IMG/VR virus record: IMGVR_UViG_3300017782_000067
Location: 1 to 37,967 of that record
Direction: 5' to 3' (one strand)
From: a virus
DNA length: 37,967 nucleotides
Positions 1 through 7,530 of this stretch are shown here, piece by piece. The notes below the pieces were generated by a model. The model made no database searches and was not told where the DNA came from. It saw only the letters and a list, made by a program, of their open reading frames with translations. The translations under genes were made by a program, and so were the position numbers. Positions within the stretch are counted from its first letter, which is position 1. The number at the start of each line of letters is the position of its first letter.

Positions 1-72
1 GAGCCAATGCGAGCCAATGAAAGTTTTGAAGGCAAATGCAATAAAGCATATAGATGCATGTCATGTTTTAAA
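1..72 (+). repeat. Left copy of imperfect terminal direct repeat
   Basis: This segment matches the last 72 bases of the window with 8 substitutions and no gaps. Both copies lie in the same reading frame of the gene that wraps round the ends. The first 22 bases and the last 15 bases are identical. Four substitutions are silent and the other four fall in two codons (Ser/Thr and Gly/Ser). This is what two variants of the same locus look like, so the window ends probably overlap in a circular or terminally redundant genome. Confidence 0.9.
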
Positions 73-144
73 GGTATTGTTGCGTATTTTAAAATGAATC
101 TTACAAAGTATGAGGAAGAAATTAAAAGACATATTAAGCAATGA
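1..144 (+). CDS. 3' part of a small Cys-containing protein that wraps round the window ends
   Basis: The frame is open from base 1 to a TGA at 142-144 and encodes 47 residues. They begin EPMRANE and contain CNKAYRCMSC, a Cys-x6-Cys-x2-Cys arrangement. The same residues end the reading frame that starts at 37761, so both pieces belong to one gene of about 93 codons once the 72-base overlap is collapsed. It follows the tape measure gene with a short overlap and overlaps the next gene by 35 bases, so it is part of the tail/head late operon. I do not recognise a family. The three cysteines could bind a metal, but a fourth ligand is not evident. Confidence 0.75.
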   Translation, partial: EPMRANESFEGKCNKAYRCMSCFKGIVAYFKMNLTKYEEEIKRHIKQ

Positions 145-424
145 AAAATTGATAAATGATTTTATTGATTATTACAGCATTGAGTTTGATGTTAAGCCAA
201 AGATTGTTTTAACAATGATTGAGCATAATTTTATCAAACCCAATGTAATATTTACTTATGCAGTTAATAAAAAGTACAATGATATTATTGATTCAGTGCC
301 TAAAAAAGAAGCTGCAATATTAGAAATAGCGCATAGGTATAAATTGGGGCGTACTTATATTTTTAGGCTGTTAAAATATGGTGAAGCATACTTTAGAAAA
401 ATTAAGTACGAAAAAGTGAACTAA
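110..424 (+). CDS. Small HTH-like protein, late operon
   Basis: This gene encodes 104 residues and starts at an ATG that overlaps the preceding gene by 35 bases. The C-terminal third, roughly residues 67-96 (ILEIAHRYKLGRTYIFRLLK), has the pattern of a helix-turn-helix: a helix, a turn after the K-L-G, and a recognition-type helix. The N-terminal half is helical and charged, with no recognisable domain. Its position just ahead of the protease and capsid genes would suit a late regulator or a small DNA-binding protein, but that is inference. The family is not identified. Confidence 0.7.
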   Translation: MRKKLKDILSNEKLINDFIDYYSIEFDVKPKIVLTMIEHNFIKPNVIFTYAVNKKYNDIIDSVPKKEAAILEIAHRYKLGRTYIFRLLKYGEAYFRKIKYEKVN

Positions 425-475
425 GACTTTAGTTATAGAATATACTATTTTTTATTGCCTGCGTATTATGTAGGT

Positions 476-1492
476 ATGAGAACAATAGAAATATATAACA
501 CCGAAATTGGCGAATTTGCACTAGCACAGTTAAAAAACGATCTGGAAAACGCAGGCGGTGAGGATGTATTGTTAAAAATATATTCTTATGGTGGCAATCC
601 CTTAGATGGTTTTGCAATGGCTAATGAAATACAAAATTACAGCGGTCGTGTTACATCCTTAGGTGTTGGGATGGTAGCAAGTGCCGCAACTATTCCATTT
701 TTAGCCGCTGACGTTGTTACAATGGATAAAGATTGTCTGTTAATGATCCATAACGCATGGACAGGATTAGAGGGCGACGCAAAAACCTTAAGACAACAAG
801 CGGATGTGTTAGACAAAGTAAGTAATACACTTGCTAATTTTTATGCAGAATGTACGCAAAGATCCAACCGCAACACATTATCATACGAAGACATACAAAA
901 TTACATGAACGATGAGACTTATTTCACGGCTGGCGAAGCTTTGGATATGGGTTTTATTGATTCAATAAGCAATTCTATTCAAAAGCCCCAACAAACAGAA
1001 ATAAGGGCTAAATTAAATAATTTTAAAAGCATTGAAAAGATGGACAATAAAACATTGTTACAAAAAATTAGTGCCCTGTTTGCTAATAATACTGAAATGA
1101 AAGAAGTAATGGCAGCACCAGAAGAGGGCAAAATGTCACGTGAAGAAGTTGAGGAAATGGTACGCAAGTTAAAAGATGAAGGCTATGACATTATACGACG
1201 TGAAGCTAGAGATATGGACAGGGAGGACGATATTGAAAAAGGTCTTGGATTCTTTAAAAATGATGAAGAAAAAATAGACATGGAAGACCAAGCGGTTAAC
1301 CAAATGAAGAAAATGCAGAATCAAATTGAAGCTTTAACAAGTCAACTTAATAAAGTTCGTGAAGGCAATATAAGTGCCGCACCTGCAGCAACAGGAATGC
1401 AAAATGAAACGAGTAAAAAATGGCGTGGCATTAGTGCTGAAACAAAAAAACAGTTGGCGGCAATTGAAACAGCAATGTTAAAAATTAAATAA
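476..1492 (+). CDS. ClpP-like (S14) prohead protease fused to scaffold-like tail
   Basis: A 338-residue head maturation protease. Residues 1 to about 175 have the ClpP/S14 fold signature. The nucleophile is Ser69 in GMVASAAT, the catalytic His is His92 in MIHNAW, and the third acidic residue is expected around NDETYFTAGEALDMGFID. Residues beyond about 185 are charged, low in hydrophobics and partly coiled-coil (QMKKMQNQIEALTSQLNKV), which suits a scaffold that the protease removes after capsid assembly. A TTG at 455 would add seven residues, but the ATG at 476 is preferred because the domain begins directly after it (RTIEIYNTEIGEF). An in-frame ATG at 1040-1042 (Met189) lies exactly at the domain boundary and could give a separate scaffold. 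The capsid genes follow directly. Confidence 0.9.
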   Translation: MRTIEIYNTEIGEFALAQLKNDLENAGGEDVLLKIYSYGGNPLDGFAMANEIQNYSGRVTSLGVGMVASAATIPFLAADVVTMDKDCLLMIHNAWTGLEGDAKTLRQQADVLDKVSNTLANFYAECTQRSNRNTLSYEDIQNYMNDETYFTAGEALDMGFIDSISNSIQKPQQTEIRAKLNNFKSIEKMDNKTLLQKISALFANNTEMKEVMAAPEEGKMSREEVEEMVRKLKDEGYDIIRREARDMDREDDIEKGLGFFKNDEEKIDMEDQAVNQMKKMQNQIEALTSQLNKVREGNISAAPAATGMQNETSKKWRGISAETKKQLAAIETAMLKIK

Positions 1493-1519
1493 TTTTTTAA
1501 TCAATTTTAATATAATATT

Positions 1520-2293
1520 ATGTCAAATATAGTAAAGCCAGAAAGCGCATTTTTTGGAGATCATAAGCCAGCTTTTGATAATACATTACCTAAAGACGGT
1601 GGCGTATTTCTTAGAGGCGTACCCAAAAAAGGCAATACAATTGTTTATTTTCCTGCATTTAGCTACACTTTAGCAGCAGGAGTTTTGACAATTACAAATG
1701 AAGATCCAAGTAAAGCAACAGAACCATATAAATCTTTTACAGTGCGTGTATCTGATCATGAAGGTGGCGAAGCAGGAGGAAGCATAAAAGACGGTGACCC
1801 GTTTACAGTTGATGTATCTAAGCTTAAACAAAATTGCAAATGGACATTAGGGTTTGGAACATCCAAGCAGGATGTAAATAAAATAGATTCCTATTTTAAT
1901 TTTGCTATTAGAAACTTAAACCCTGAAGTTGCATCAGGTGGATATGACACAGGCGATGCACTTGTGAGATCAAGAATTTCAGTTGATGGCGCATTTGTTT
2001 TAGATAGCGATACAATTGCAGTAACAAGCACTGTAGGAACTGATTACACCGCAACATTTGATGTTGAAAATTTAGGAAATGTTAATGATGTAGAATTTAC
2101 AGTTGAGCTGCAAGAAATTTTGGGCGACATGTCAACATCGCAAACAACACCTTTAATTGTTGCGCCTGGTGGTTCGGGTCAATTTACAGTAGTACTTGAC
2201 GGGCAAACAGCAGGTGAATATTTTGGAATTGTAAAATTAATAAGTGCAGATAAGGGCGTATTTTCTGTTGCTCTTAAGTGGACTATTTCGTAA
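1520..2293 (+). CDS. Probable capsid decoration/head structural protein
   Basis: This gene encodes 257 residues between the protease-scaffold and the major capsid gene, a usual place for a head decoration protein. The N-terminal part (about 1-150) is beta-rich with several Gly-Gly turns. The C-terminal part (about 160-257) looks like an Ig/CARDB-type beta-sandwich: a strand pattern TATFDVENLGNVNDVEFTV, then a proline/glycine turn (VAPGGSG) and a final strand FSVALKWTIS. There is no catalytic motif. The Ig-like reading comes from strand pattern only. A minor head or tail structural protein is the alternative. Confidence 0.6.
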   Translation: MSNIVKPESAFFGDHKPAFDNTLPKDGGVFLRGVPKKGNTIVYFPAFSYTLAAGVLTITNEDPSKATEPYKSFTVRVSDHEGGEAGGSIKDGDPFTVDVSKLKQNCKWTLGFGTSKQDVNKIDSYFNFAIRNLNPEVASGGYDTGDALVRSRISVDGAFVLDSDTIAVTSTVGTDYTATFDVENLGNVNDVEFTVELQEILGDMSTSQTTPLIVAPGGSGQFTVVLDGQTAGEYFGIVKLISADKGVFSVALKWTIS

Positions 2294-2312
2294 TTAAAAA
2301 TTATATAAAAAA

Positions 2313-3305
2313 ATGGCTACAGAATACAGCAGCAGAACGATAAACATAGACGGCATAGAAGCAAACACAATTTTTCTAAAACCTGTTTATACGGATCCTG
2401 CAATAGTAGATTTATTTCGAGTAATGCCACGCATTAACTATCGAAAAAAAATGGCTTTTTTGGGTGAGATGCCCCCGCCAATGCGCAAATATATTGGTTG
2501 TGATTTTAACCCTACAACGGGAGTAGTTTTAAGTGAACGTGAAATTGACACAGAACTAATTCAAATTAACTTAGTTTTGTGTGATGCAGATTTTGTTCAA
2601 ACTGATTACGATCAATTATTAAATTATGATACAGATAGAAGTGTTTTTGAGGGCACTATAATTCTTGAGTTAATGCAAGAGCGTTTACGTTTAGCAACTC
2701 AAAAACACATTGAAACATTGGCATTCTTTGGTGATCGCACAAGTCCTGATCCTGTAATTAACATCACAGACGGTTTATTCACTAAGTACTTTCCTGAAGC
2801 GGTTGCACAAAATTTAATACCTTATACGCCAGTTGTTCAGGCTAATGCGCTTGGTAGTGGTGACGCTGTTAAATTAATGAACGAAGTTTATTATAACAGA
2901 ACTAAACAACTTAGAGGTGTTGAAAAAAATCTACAACGTTTCTATGTATCTAGTGAAGTTTACGATAGGCTAGAGCAAGACGCGCAAGATGGCGTTTACG
3001 GTAACCAAGCTTATATTACTTCTATTCGTGAAGGTATTCCAATTATGGAATTTCAAGGTATTGAAGTAGTGCAAATGAATCTTTGGGATACTTTTTACAA
3101 TGAATATGTTGACCCAAATGTTGACAATGCTAAATTAGTAGTATTAACAACACGTGATAATATGGTTTTGGGTACGGATATTGAAAGCAATATGAATGCA
3201 GTTCGCTTGACTTTTGATCCTTCAAAACGTGACACACAAATTCACGCAGCGTTTAAGCTTGGGTTTAACTATATTCATGAATCACTTTTTTCAATCGCAT
3301 ATTAA
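2313..3305 (+). CDS. Major capsid protein
   Basis: A 330-residue protein with the size, order and composition of a phage major capsid protein. It follows protease-scaffold and decoration genes, with short gaps and A-rich start contexts. Suggestive features are the early EANTIFLKPVYTDPAIVDLF segment, a long helix that would serve as a spine (ILELMQERLRLATQKHIETL, about residues 112-131), and a C-terminal beta region ending in HESLFSIAY. There is no membrane segment or enzyme motif. No sequence comparison was possible, so whether it is an HK97-fold member of a named family is an inference from context. Confidence 0.8.
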   Translation: MATEYSSRTINIDGIEANTIFLKPVYTDPAIVDLFRVMPRINYRKKMAFLGEMPPPMRKYIGCDFNPTTGVVLSEREIDTELIQINLVLCDADFVQTDYDQLLNYDTDRSVFEGTIILELMQERLRLATQKHIETLAFFGDRTSPDPVINITDGLFTKYFPEAVAQNLIPYTPVVQANALGSGDAVKLMNEVYYNRTKQLRGVEKNLQRFYVSSEVYDRLEQDAQDGVYGNQAYITSIREGIPIMEFQGIEVVQMNLWDTFYNEYVDPNVDNAKLVVLTTRDNMVLGTDIESNMNAVRLTFDPSKRDTQIHAAFKLGFNYIHESLFSIAY

Positions 3306-3317
3306 AATATATATATC

Positions 3318-3851
3318 ATGGCATGTACAGTAATTGCAAATTGGGATTTATGCACTGAGGGTGGATCAACGGGCGGAATTGATGAAATTAAGCTTTTAAA
3401 AGCTGATGAGTTTGAAAGCGTAACCGTAGGCACTGAGGGAGAAATCACAGCAATAACATTAACAGCAGGCGCAACAGAAGGATTCCAAGACATTGACTTT
3501 ATCAGTCAGGGGGCGCAAAATGTTGACAGCATAGCAGTAACAAATCAGGGTACTAATGTAGTTGACACAAATACATTAACTATAATTGTACCAAAGCAAA
3601 CGCAAGCTAAATGGAATTTTGTTTTAAACATAACAGATTGTGTTTGTGGTTTGATTGTGTATTATAAAGATCTTAACGGTGAAGAATGGTTATTAGGTAC
3701 AGAGGGTAAAAAACAAAGATCATATATGACGCAAATTGATGCTGATACAGGTTTAGCGTTTACAGATCCAAACCAAATAACATTTACAATAACCACAGAA
3801 GGCAAAGTTGCCAAACGTAACGCAAATGGAATAACATTACCAACAGTGTAA
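3318..3851 (+). CDS. Probable tail tube (major tail) protein
   Basis: A 177-residue, beta-rich protein directly after the major capsid gene. It begins MACTVIANWDLCTEGG. It ends with alternating strands (EEWLLGTEGKKQRSYM, then QITFTITTEGK), the kind of beta-sandwich pattern seen in tail tube proteins that stack as hexameric rings. Four cysteines are present, two of them in the pair Cys-Val-Cys. A terminator-like hairpin follows immediately. A second head protein is the main alternative, because the tail assembly genes lie elsewhere in this genome. Confidence 0.45.
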   Translation: MACTVIANWDLCTEGGSTGGIDEIKLLKADEFESVTVGTEGEITAITLTAGATEGFQDIDFISQGAQNVDSIAVTNQGTNVVDTNTLTIIVPKQTQAKWNFVLNITDCVCGLIVYYKDLNGEEWLLGTEGKKQRSYMTQIDADTGLAFTDPNQITFTITTEGKVAKRNANGITLPTV

Positions 3852-3868
3852 TTTTTGTCATAAATACG

Positions 3869-3905
3869 GGGGCTGCTTTTTTCATACTTTTGCAGCCCCT
3901 TTTTA
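3869..3905 (+). terminator. Hairpin terminator between tail tube and portal operons
   Basis: An exact 8-bp stem GGGGCTGC (3869-3876) pairs with GCAGCCCC (3892-3899). A 15-base loop separates them and TTTTT follows. The loop contains TACTTTTG, which fits the -7 element of Bacteroidota promoters, but no TTG lies at the usual 19-21 bases upstream. The same 8-bp stem recurs at 13599-13653. Confidence 0.7.
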
Positions 3906-3916
3906 AATATATAATT

Positions 3917-4174
3917 ATGTACAAAGTAATAAAAAATGTTCGTGTTGGTGCAACCATAGAAGATGGCAGTAAGAGGCTAAATAAATTACTATCTGAATGT
4001 ACACAAGACGAATTGCAAGCCTTATACGAAGAAATAAAACTTATTAAGTATATAGAAAAAATAAGTAATGAAGCACCACCAAAAAAGAAACGCAACAACA
4101 AAAAAGGGAAGCCGCCAACAAGGCTTGAAGACTTCGAAGTTACCGACACAACCGACAGCGAAAAAGAAAACTAG
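3917..4174 (+). CDS. Small basic protein overlapping the portal start
   Basis: The gene encodes 85 residues from the ATG at 3917, 12 bases after the terminator U-tract. The first half is a compact helical region (RLNKLLSECTQDELQALYEEI). The second half is a Lys/Asn-rich low-complexity stretch followed by an acidic Asp/Thr tail. The last 107 bases overlap the start of the portal frame. A continuous upstream TTG frame exists but would start inside the terminator hairpin, so the ATG is preferred. I do not recognise a family. It may be a small head protein or an assembly factor made with the portal. Confidence 0.6.
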   Translation: MYKVIKNVRVGATIEDGSKRLNKLLSECTQDELQALYEEIKLIKYIEKISNEAPPKKKRNNKKGKPPTRLEDFEVTDTTDSEKEN

Positions 4175-5606
4175 TATAAAAAATAATATTGCTAAGCTCA
4201 ATCGCTTTGGATTAGGTTATAATGATGCCTTAGATTTTGTCTTAAATAAAGACATAATTTTAGAGTATCAAAAATATGAGTTGCAATACAACTTTGAAGA
4301 GTATGTTCCTTTTTTAAGTGATGACAATTATTTATTTACTCGTATTGATTTCTTAGCAAAAGGATCACCCACATTAGGAGCCATAATAGCCAATAAGACA
4401 CATCTTATTGCAAGCGGTGGCATAAATGTATATCAAGCACCAACAAAAACTATTATAAACGGATTTAAGAAATCGTTAAAGCAAAATATTGATAATATTG
4501 AGCAAATAGCACCGCTAAATGATTACTTTAATGATGTTGATAATGATAAAGATTTACAGGAGGTTATTGCAAAAGTAACACGTGATTATATCACTTACGG
4601 AAATGCTTTTGTGCAACTAATAAAATATAAAGGCACTAAATTTGATCAAAACGGAGTGCTGCAAGATTACAAAAAGTTAATTGTTAAGCACACGCCGCTT
4701 GGCTATTGCCGCCCCAAAGTAGTGCGGAATAGAGATGAAAAAAGATATATTGGAGTAAGTGCAGATTTTGAAAAAGGTATAAGGCTACCTGTTAATGTCA
4801 AAGATATACCAATGTATCCAAATTTTGAAGAAGTTGAAATAAATGGCGATGCATACGAGCGCACAATAATACATTTAAAAGATTACCAACCCAATTTTTA
4901 TTATTGGGGTGTGCCAGATTGGATTGATTGCAATTTGTTTGCAGAAATCGAGTATAGAATTGCAAGATTTAATATTAGTCAATTTGAAAACGGATTTGCA
5001 CCAAGTGCAATAATTACAATGGGAGGTGCAACAAGTGACCCAGAAGACGTACAAGAGTTTACACGATATTTTCAAGAAAGTTTTACTAATACGGGTAACG
5101 ATGCAAAAGTGTTGTTTTACATGTTGGAAAATCCAGACTATAAAATTGATGCACAGATATTAAGCGACATTAGAGAAGGTCAATTCACTGAATTGCAAAC
5201 TTTATGTGCTCAACAAATTATAACAGGCTGTAATTGGACAACTTCATTAGCAGGAATACCAACACCAGGTAAATTAGGCAGCAACCAACAATTAAGGTCT
5301 GAATTTAGTTTGATTGAAAATATGGTTTTAAAGCCTATTCAAAATTTGATGAATAGAAAGCTAATAAACCCAATAATACAGGAAGCAGGCAAATATATGG
5401 GTTATGATTGGAGTGTGATACATGCAGAGTTGGCAACAAATAACCCATTAGATTTAAGCAGCGAATTAGATTTAAATGCTGTATTAACACCAAATGAAAA
5501 ACGTGAATTATTAGGCTATGAGCCACTAGATGATACACAATTAGCAATATTAAACGCAATGCAAAATGATAATACTAACCAACAAACAGGAAATAATACT
5601 GAATAA
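4068..5606 (+). CDS. Portal protein
   Basis: A 512-residue protein of portal size. It would form the dodecameric ring at the capsid vertex that DNA passes through during packaging. Portal-like features are the YITYGNAFVQLIKYKG segment, which resembles the GNAY/F element of many portals, the long helical region in the second half, and the Gln/Asn-rich C-terminus. The first 40 residues are Lys-rich and low-complexity and overlap the preceding gene by 107 bases. No other ATG lies before the conserved-looking region, so this start is kept with reservation. The connector gene starts within its last 41 bases. The portal is unusually far from the terminase genes at 26 kb. Confidence 0.78.
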   Translation: MKHHQKRNATTKKGSRQQGLKTSKLPTQPTAKKKTSIKNNIAKLNRFGLGYNDALDFVLNKDIILEYQKYELQYNFEEYVPFLSDDNYLFTRIDFLAKGSPTLGAIIANKTHLIASGGINVYQAPTKTIINGFKKSLKQNIDNIEQIAPLNDYFNDVDNDKDLQEVIAKVTRDYITYGNAFVQLIKYKGTKFDQNGVLQDYKKLIVKHTPLGYCRPKVVRNRDEKRYIGVSADFEKGIRLPVNVKDIPMYPNFEEVEINGDAYERTIIHLKDYQPNFYYWGVPDWIDCNLFAEIEYRIARFNISQFENGFAPSAIITMGGATSDPEDVQEFTRYFQESFTNTGNDAKVLFYMLENPDYKIDAQILSDIREGQFTELQTLCAQQIITGCNWTTSLAGIPTPGKLGSNQQLRSEFSLIENMVLKPIQNLMNRKLINPIIQEAGKYMGYDWSVIHAELATNNPLDLSSELDLNAVLTPNEKRELLGYEPLDDTQLAILNAMQNDNTNQQTGNNTE

Positions 5607-6204
5607 GTATAGTTTTTTCCCGCAAAATATGGAGCTTGATGCTGCTATAATTGGTAGTATTTACCCAGCGGAAAAGCGTTTTTTAAAATCTTTGTTAGGT
5701 GAAGACTTATACAATGAAATGATAAGTTTAGGCAGTGGCGTTGTATCTAATTATGTGGCAAATCCAAATGTTGAAAAGTTTCCAAATAATGCAAATTATG
5801 AAAAGCTTTGGGCAAATTACCTGCTTCAATTTATGAGTATTGCAGTAATGCATGAATCTTTGCCATTTATTGCCGCTCAAATACAAACTAATGGAGTAGT
5901 ACAACAAAATCCATACGGGGCAACAGGATTGACAATAAAAGACGCACAAACGCTGCAATTACAACACAGAGATACAATTTTTAATTTATGGTACGAGATA
6001 GAGAAATTTTTATGTGATAACAAAAAAGAATATCCACTATTTAAACCAAGGAATTGTATAAGATATAATTGTAAAGATTGTTTTGATAGTGATATTAATT
6101 TTTTTGAATATTTGTTACATGGTAGACACAGACACCGTGTAAGAGTAAAAAAGGGGGTAGTATTTTATGGACGTTCGCACCATTATTGGAAACATAGACA
6201 TTAA
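5566..6204 (+). CDS. Head-tail connector-like protein (DUF6712 type)
   Basis: A 212-residue protein directly after the portal, overlapping it by 41 bases. The start (MIILTNKQEIILNKY, then PAEKRFLKSLLGEDLYNEMI) and the position after the portal match the DUF6712-type proteins common in Bacteroidota phages, thought to be head-tail adaptors. That assignment is from memory of the family. The last 13 or so residues (FYGRSHHYWKHRH) overlap the next gene and look unlike the rest. Removing one base from the A6-G5 run at 6147-6157 would end the protein at a TAG just before the next ATG, so the true C-terminus is uncertain. Confidence 0.6.
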   Translation: MIILTNKQEIILNKYSFFPQNMELDAAIIGSIYPAEKRFLKSLLGEDLYNEMISLGSGVVSNYVANPNVEKFPNNANYEKLWANYLLQFMSIAVMHESLPFIAAQIQTNGVVQQNPYGATGLTIKDAQTLQLQHRDTIFNLWYEIEKFLCDNKKEYPLFKPRNCIRYNCKDCFDSDINFFEYLLHGRHRHRVRVKKGVVFYGRSHHYWKHRH

Positions 6205-6421
6205 TGTTCTAGCAAGCAGTGCAGTTGCTTGTTTTGGAACTATCACATTGACAGGAGCTACGCAAGTTGTATATTGTACAATTGCTTTATTTTCTTTTTT
6301 ATTAACCTTAGTACATTCAATTGACAAACACAAAAGACGCATGAAAGAGCTTGATTTAAATAATAAATTGTTAGAACAGCAAATTGAAAAAAACAAGGTT
6401 AAAGATGAAAGTAAAACTTAG
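6167..6421 (+). CDS. Small membrane protein, possibly holin-like
   Basis: This 84-residue protein has one or two hydrophobic segments (about residues 15-45, including VVYCTIALFSFLLTLVHSI) followed by a highly charged, helical C-terminal tail rich in Lys and Glu. That is compatible with a small holin or another inner-membrane protein. The minus-strand operon at 24.7-25.9 kb is a better lysis candidate, so the role here is open. It overlaps the connector gene and the next small membrane gene, which indicates translational coupling. Confidence 0.55.
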   Translation: MDVRTIIGNIDINVLASSAVACFGTITLTGATQVVYCTIALFSFLLTLVHSIDKHKRRMKELDLNNKLLEQQIEKNKVKDESKT

Positions 6422-6665
6422 ATATGTTTGCTTTTTAATGTGGATAATTTGCGCTTTTGGCATTATTCACATTCATTATATACAAAAGCAAGAATTGAGC
6501 AAAAACAAAAACATAGAAGATATAGAAACTAAAATTAAAAGCGATTTTAAAAGGGCTAATTTTAGTAAAAAAAACATAATAAACATATTAATTATAATAA
6601 TAAATAAAACTTGTAATAACTATGAAAAATCTGAAAGAATTACAAAGCACCCTGCACAATTTTAA
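6405..6665 (+). CDS. Small membrane protein with suspicious 3' extension
   Basis: The ATG at 6405 overlaps the preceding gene by 17 bases. The N-terminus is a membrane anchor (CFLMWIICAFGIIHI) followed by a charged helical stretch. After about residue 56 the reading frame runs through a very AT-rich stretch that looks intergenic and into the next gene. An A8 run lies at 6567-6574. One A fewer would put a TAA immediately after it, giving a protein of about 56 residues. The long version may therefore be an indel artefact or a recent mutation. Function unknown. The neighbours are also small membrane proteins. Confidence 0.5.
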   Translation: MKVKLRYVCFLMWIICAFGIIHIHYIQKQELSKNKNIEDIETKIKSDFKRANFSKKNIINILIIIINKTCNNYEKSERITKHPAQF

Positions 6666-6789
6666 AAAACAAAATATTGAGTACAAATCTAACCCTATTG
6701 ACCCCATAGGTATTATTGTTTTTGTTGTTGATTTTTTAATTGCTTTAGTAGATAATTTTGTCAGCGATCCAGACAATCAAAAACCTTAA
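6622..6789 (+). CDS. Small hydrophobic protein, 55 residues
   Basis: A short reading frame starting at an ATG in an A-rich context and ending three bases before the start of the fibre gene. It has an N-terminal charged helix and a central hydrophobic segment (IGIIVFVVDFLIALVDNF), so it is probably membrane-associated. The close spacing on the right supports a real gene in the same operon. The 44-base overlap on the left is explained if the preceding gene ends earlier at the A8 run. The family is not recognised. Confidence 0.5.
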   Translation: MKNLKELQSTLHNFKKQNIEYKSNPIDPIGIIVFVVDFLIALVDNFVSDPDNQKP

Positions 6790-6792
6790 ATT

Positions 6793-7530
6793 ATGGACAT
6801 AAAAAAATTAGGCAATAATCGTATTTTATTTTTAGATGGAAATCGTATAAGATTTTCAATTTCTGGTCAGTGTTCTGCTTATCTTGACGACAATCAAGAA
6901 GATATAGTTATTAAAGAAGATGGCACAACATACAGCTTTGTAGCTGAAGAAGTTGAAAATATTGACACGGGTAGCGGTTTAGTGCCATTCTCGGGAAATG
7001 CTAATACTTTACTTACAGAACTGAACGAAAATTTTTTTAAAGCTTCTAGCGGTGGCGGTGGCGGTGGGGGCGATCAAATTATTAAAGGTTCAACACCGCC
7101 AAGTGATACATCAAAGTTTTGGTTTAATACAGCTTTAGGATTTACATTTTATTATGAATCTGGTGTTAACAGGTGGTTATCTGACCAAAACTATGTTCAA
7201 AATTTTAGCGCAAACGCAACATTAAACAACAACGGATTTTTTAAAATTGACAATGTTAGATTAACAGCAGATAGAGGAATTGTAACGCCTTACGCATCTA
7301 GTTTAGCATTTTTTACTTGGTATCAAAGCACAGATGTTGCAGGTGATGCAGTTGTTTATTCGCAAGGCAATGTAATTAAAAGTGTACCTGTTTCAGGTCT
7401 GCAAGGGGCTGCATTGGTTCCAGATTTCCCAATTATTGATAAGTTTGAAACAATATCTTTGCAATGGCAAGGCTTACAAACAACTAATTTTGTTGGGTAT
7501 TTATCATATAAAATAACTTATATACCATGA
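6793..7530 (+). CDS. Fibre or collar protein with glycine hinge
   Basis: This gene encodes 245 residues. An N-terminal beta-rich module (about 1-88) is joined by a run of seven glycines (about residues 87-93) to a second module. That module contains a short motif common in tail fibres (PPSDTSKFWFNTALGFTFYY, the carbohydrate-facing 'phage fibre' style repeat) and a C-terminal beta-sandwich ending in SYKITYIP. The gene overlaps the start of the giant adhesin by four bases (ATGA), so the two are translated together and probably sit in the same fibre. Function is inferred from composition and neighbours. Confidence 0.6.
   Translation: MDIKKLGNNRILFLDGNRIRFSISGQCSAYLDDNQEDIVIKEDGTTYSFVAEEVENIDTGSGLVPFSGNANTLLTELNENFFKASSGGGGGGGDQIIKGSTPPSDTSKFWFNTALGFTFYYESGVNRWLSDQNYVQNFSANATLNNNGFFKIDNVRLTADRGIVTPYASSLAFFTWYQSTDVAGDAVVYSQGNVIKSVPVSGLQGAALVPDFPIIDKFETISLQWQGLQTTNFVGYLSYKITYIP

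Noticed and set aside
455-475. TTG at 455 as start of the protease gene
   Set aside because: The added residues are unlike the family, and an ATG at 476 directly precedes the conserved start of the domain.
3885-3892. TACTTTTG as a promoter for the portal operon
   Set aside because: The element sits in the loop of a terminator and the only nearby TTG is 27 bases upstream, too far for the usual spacing.
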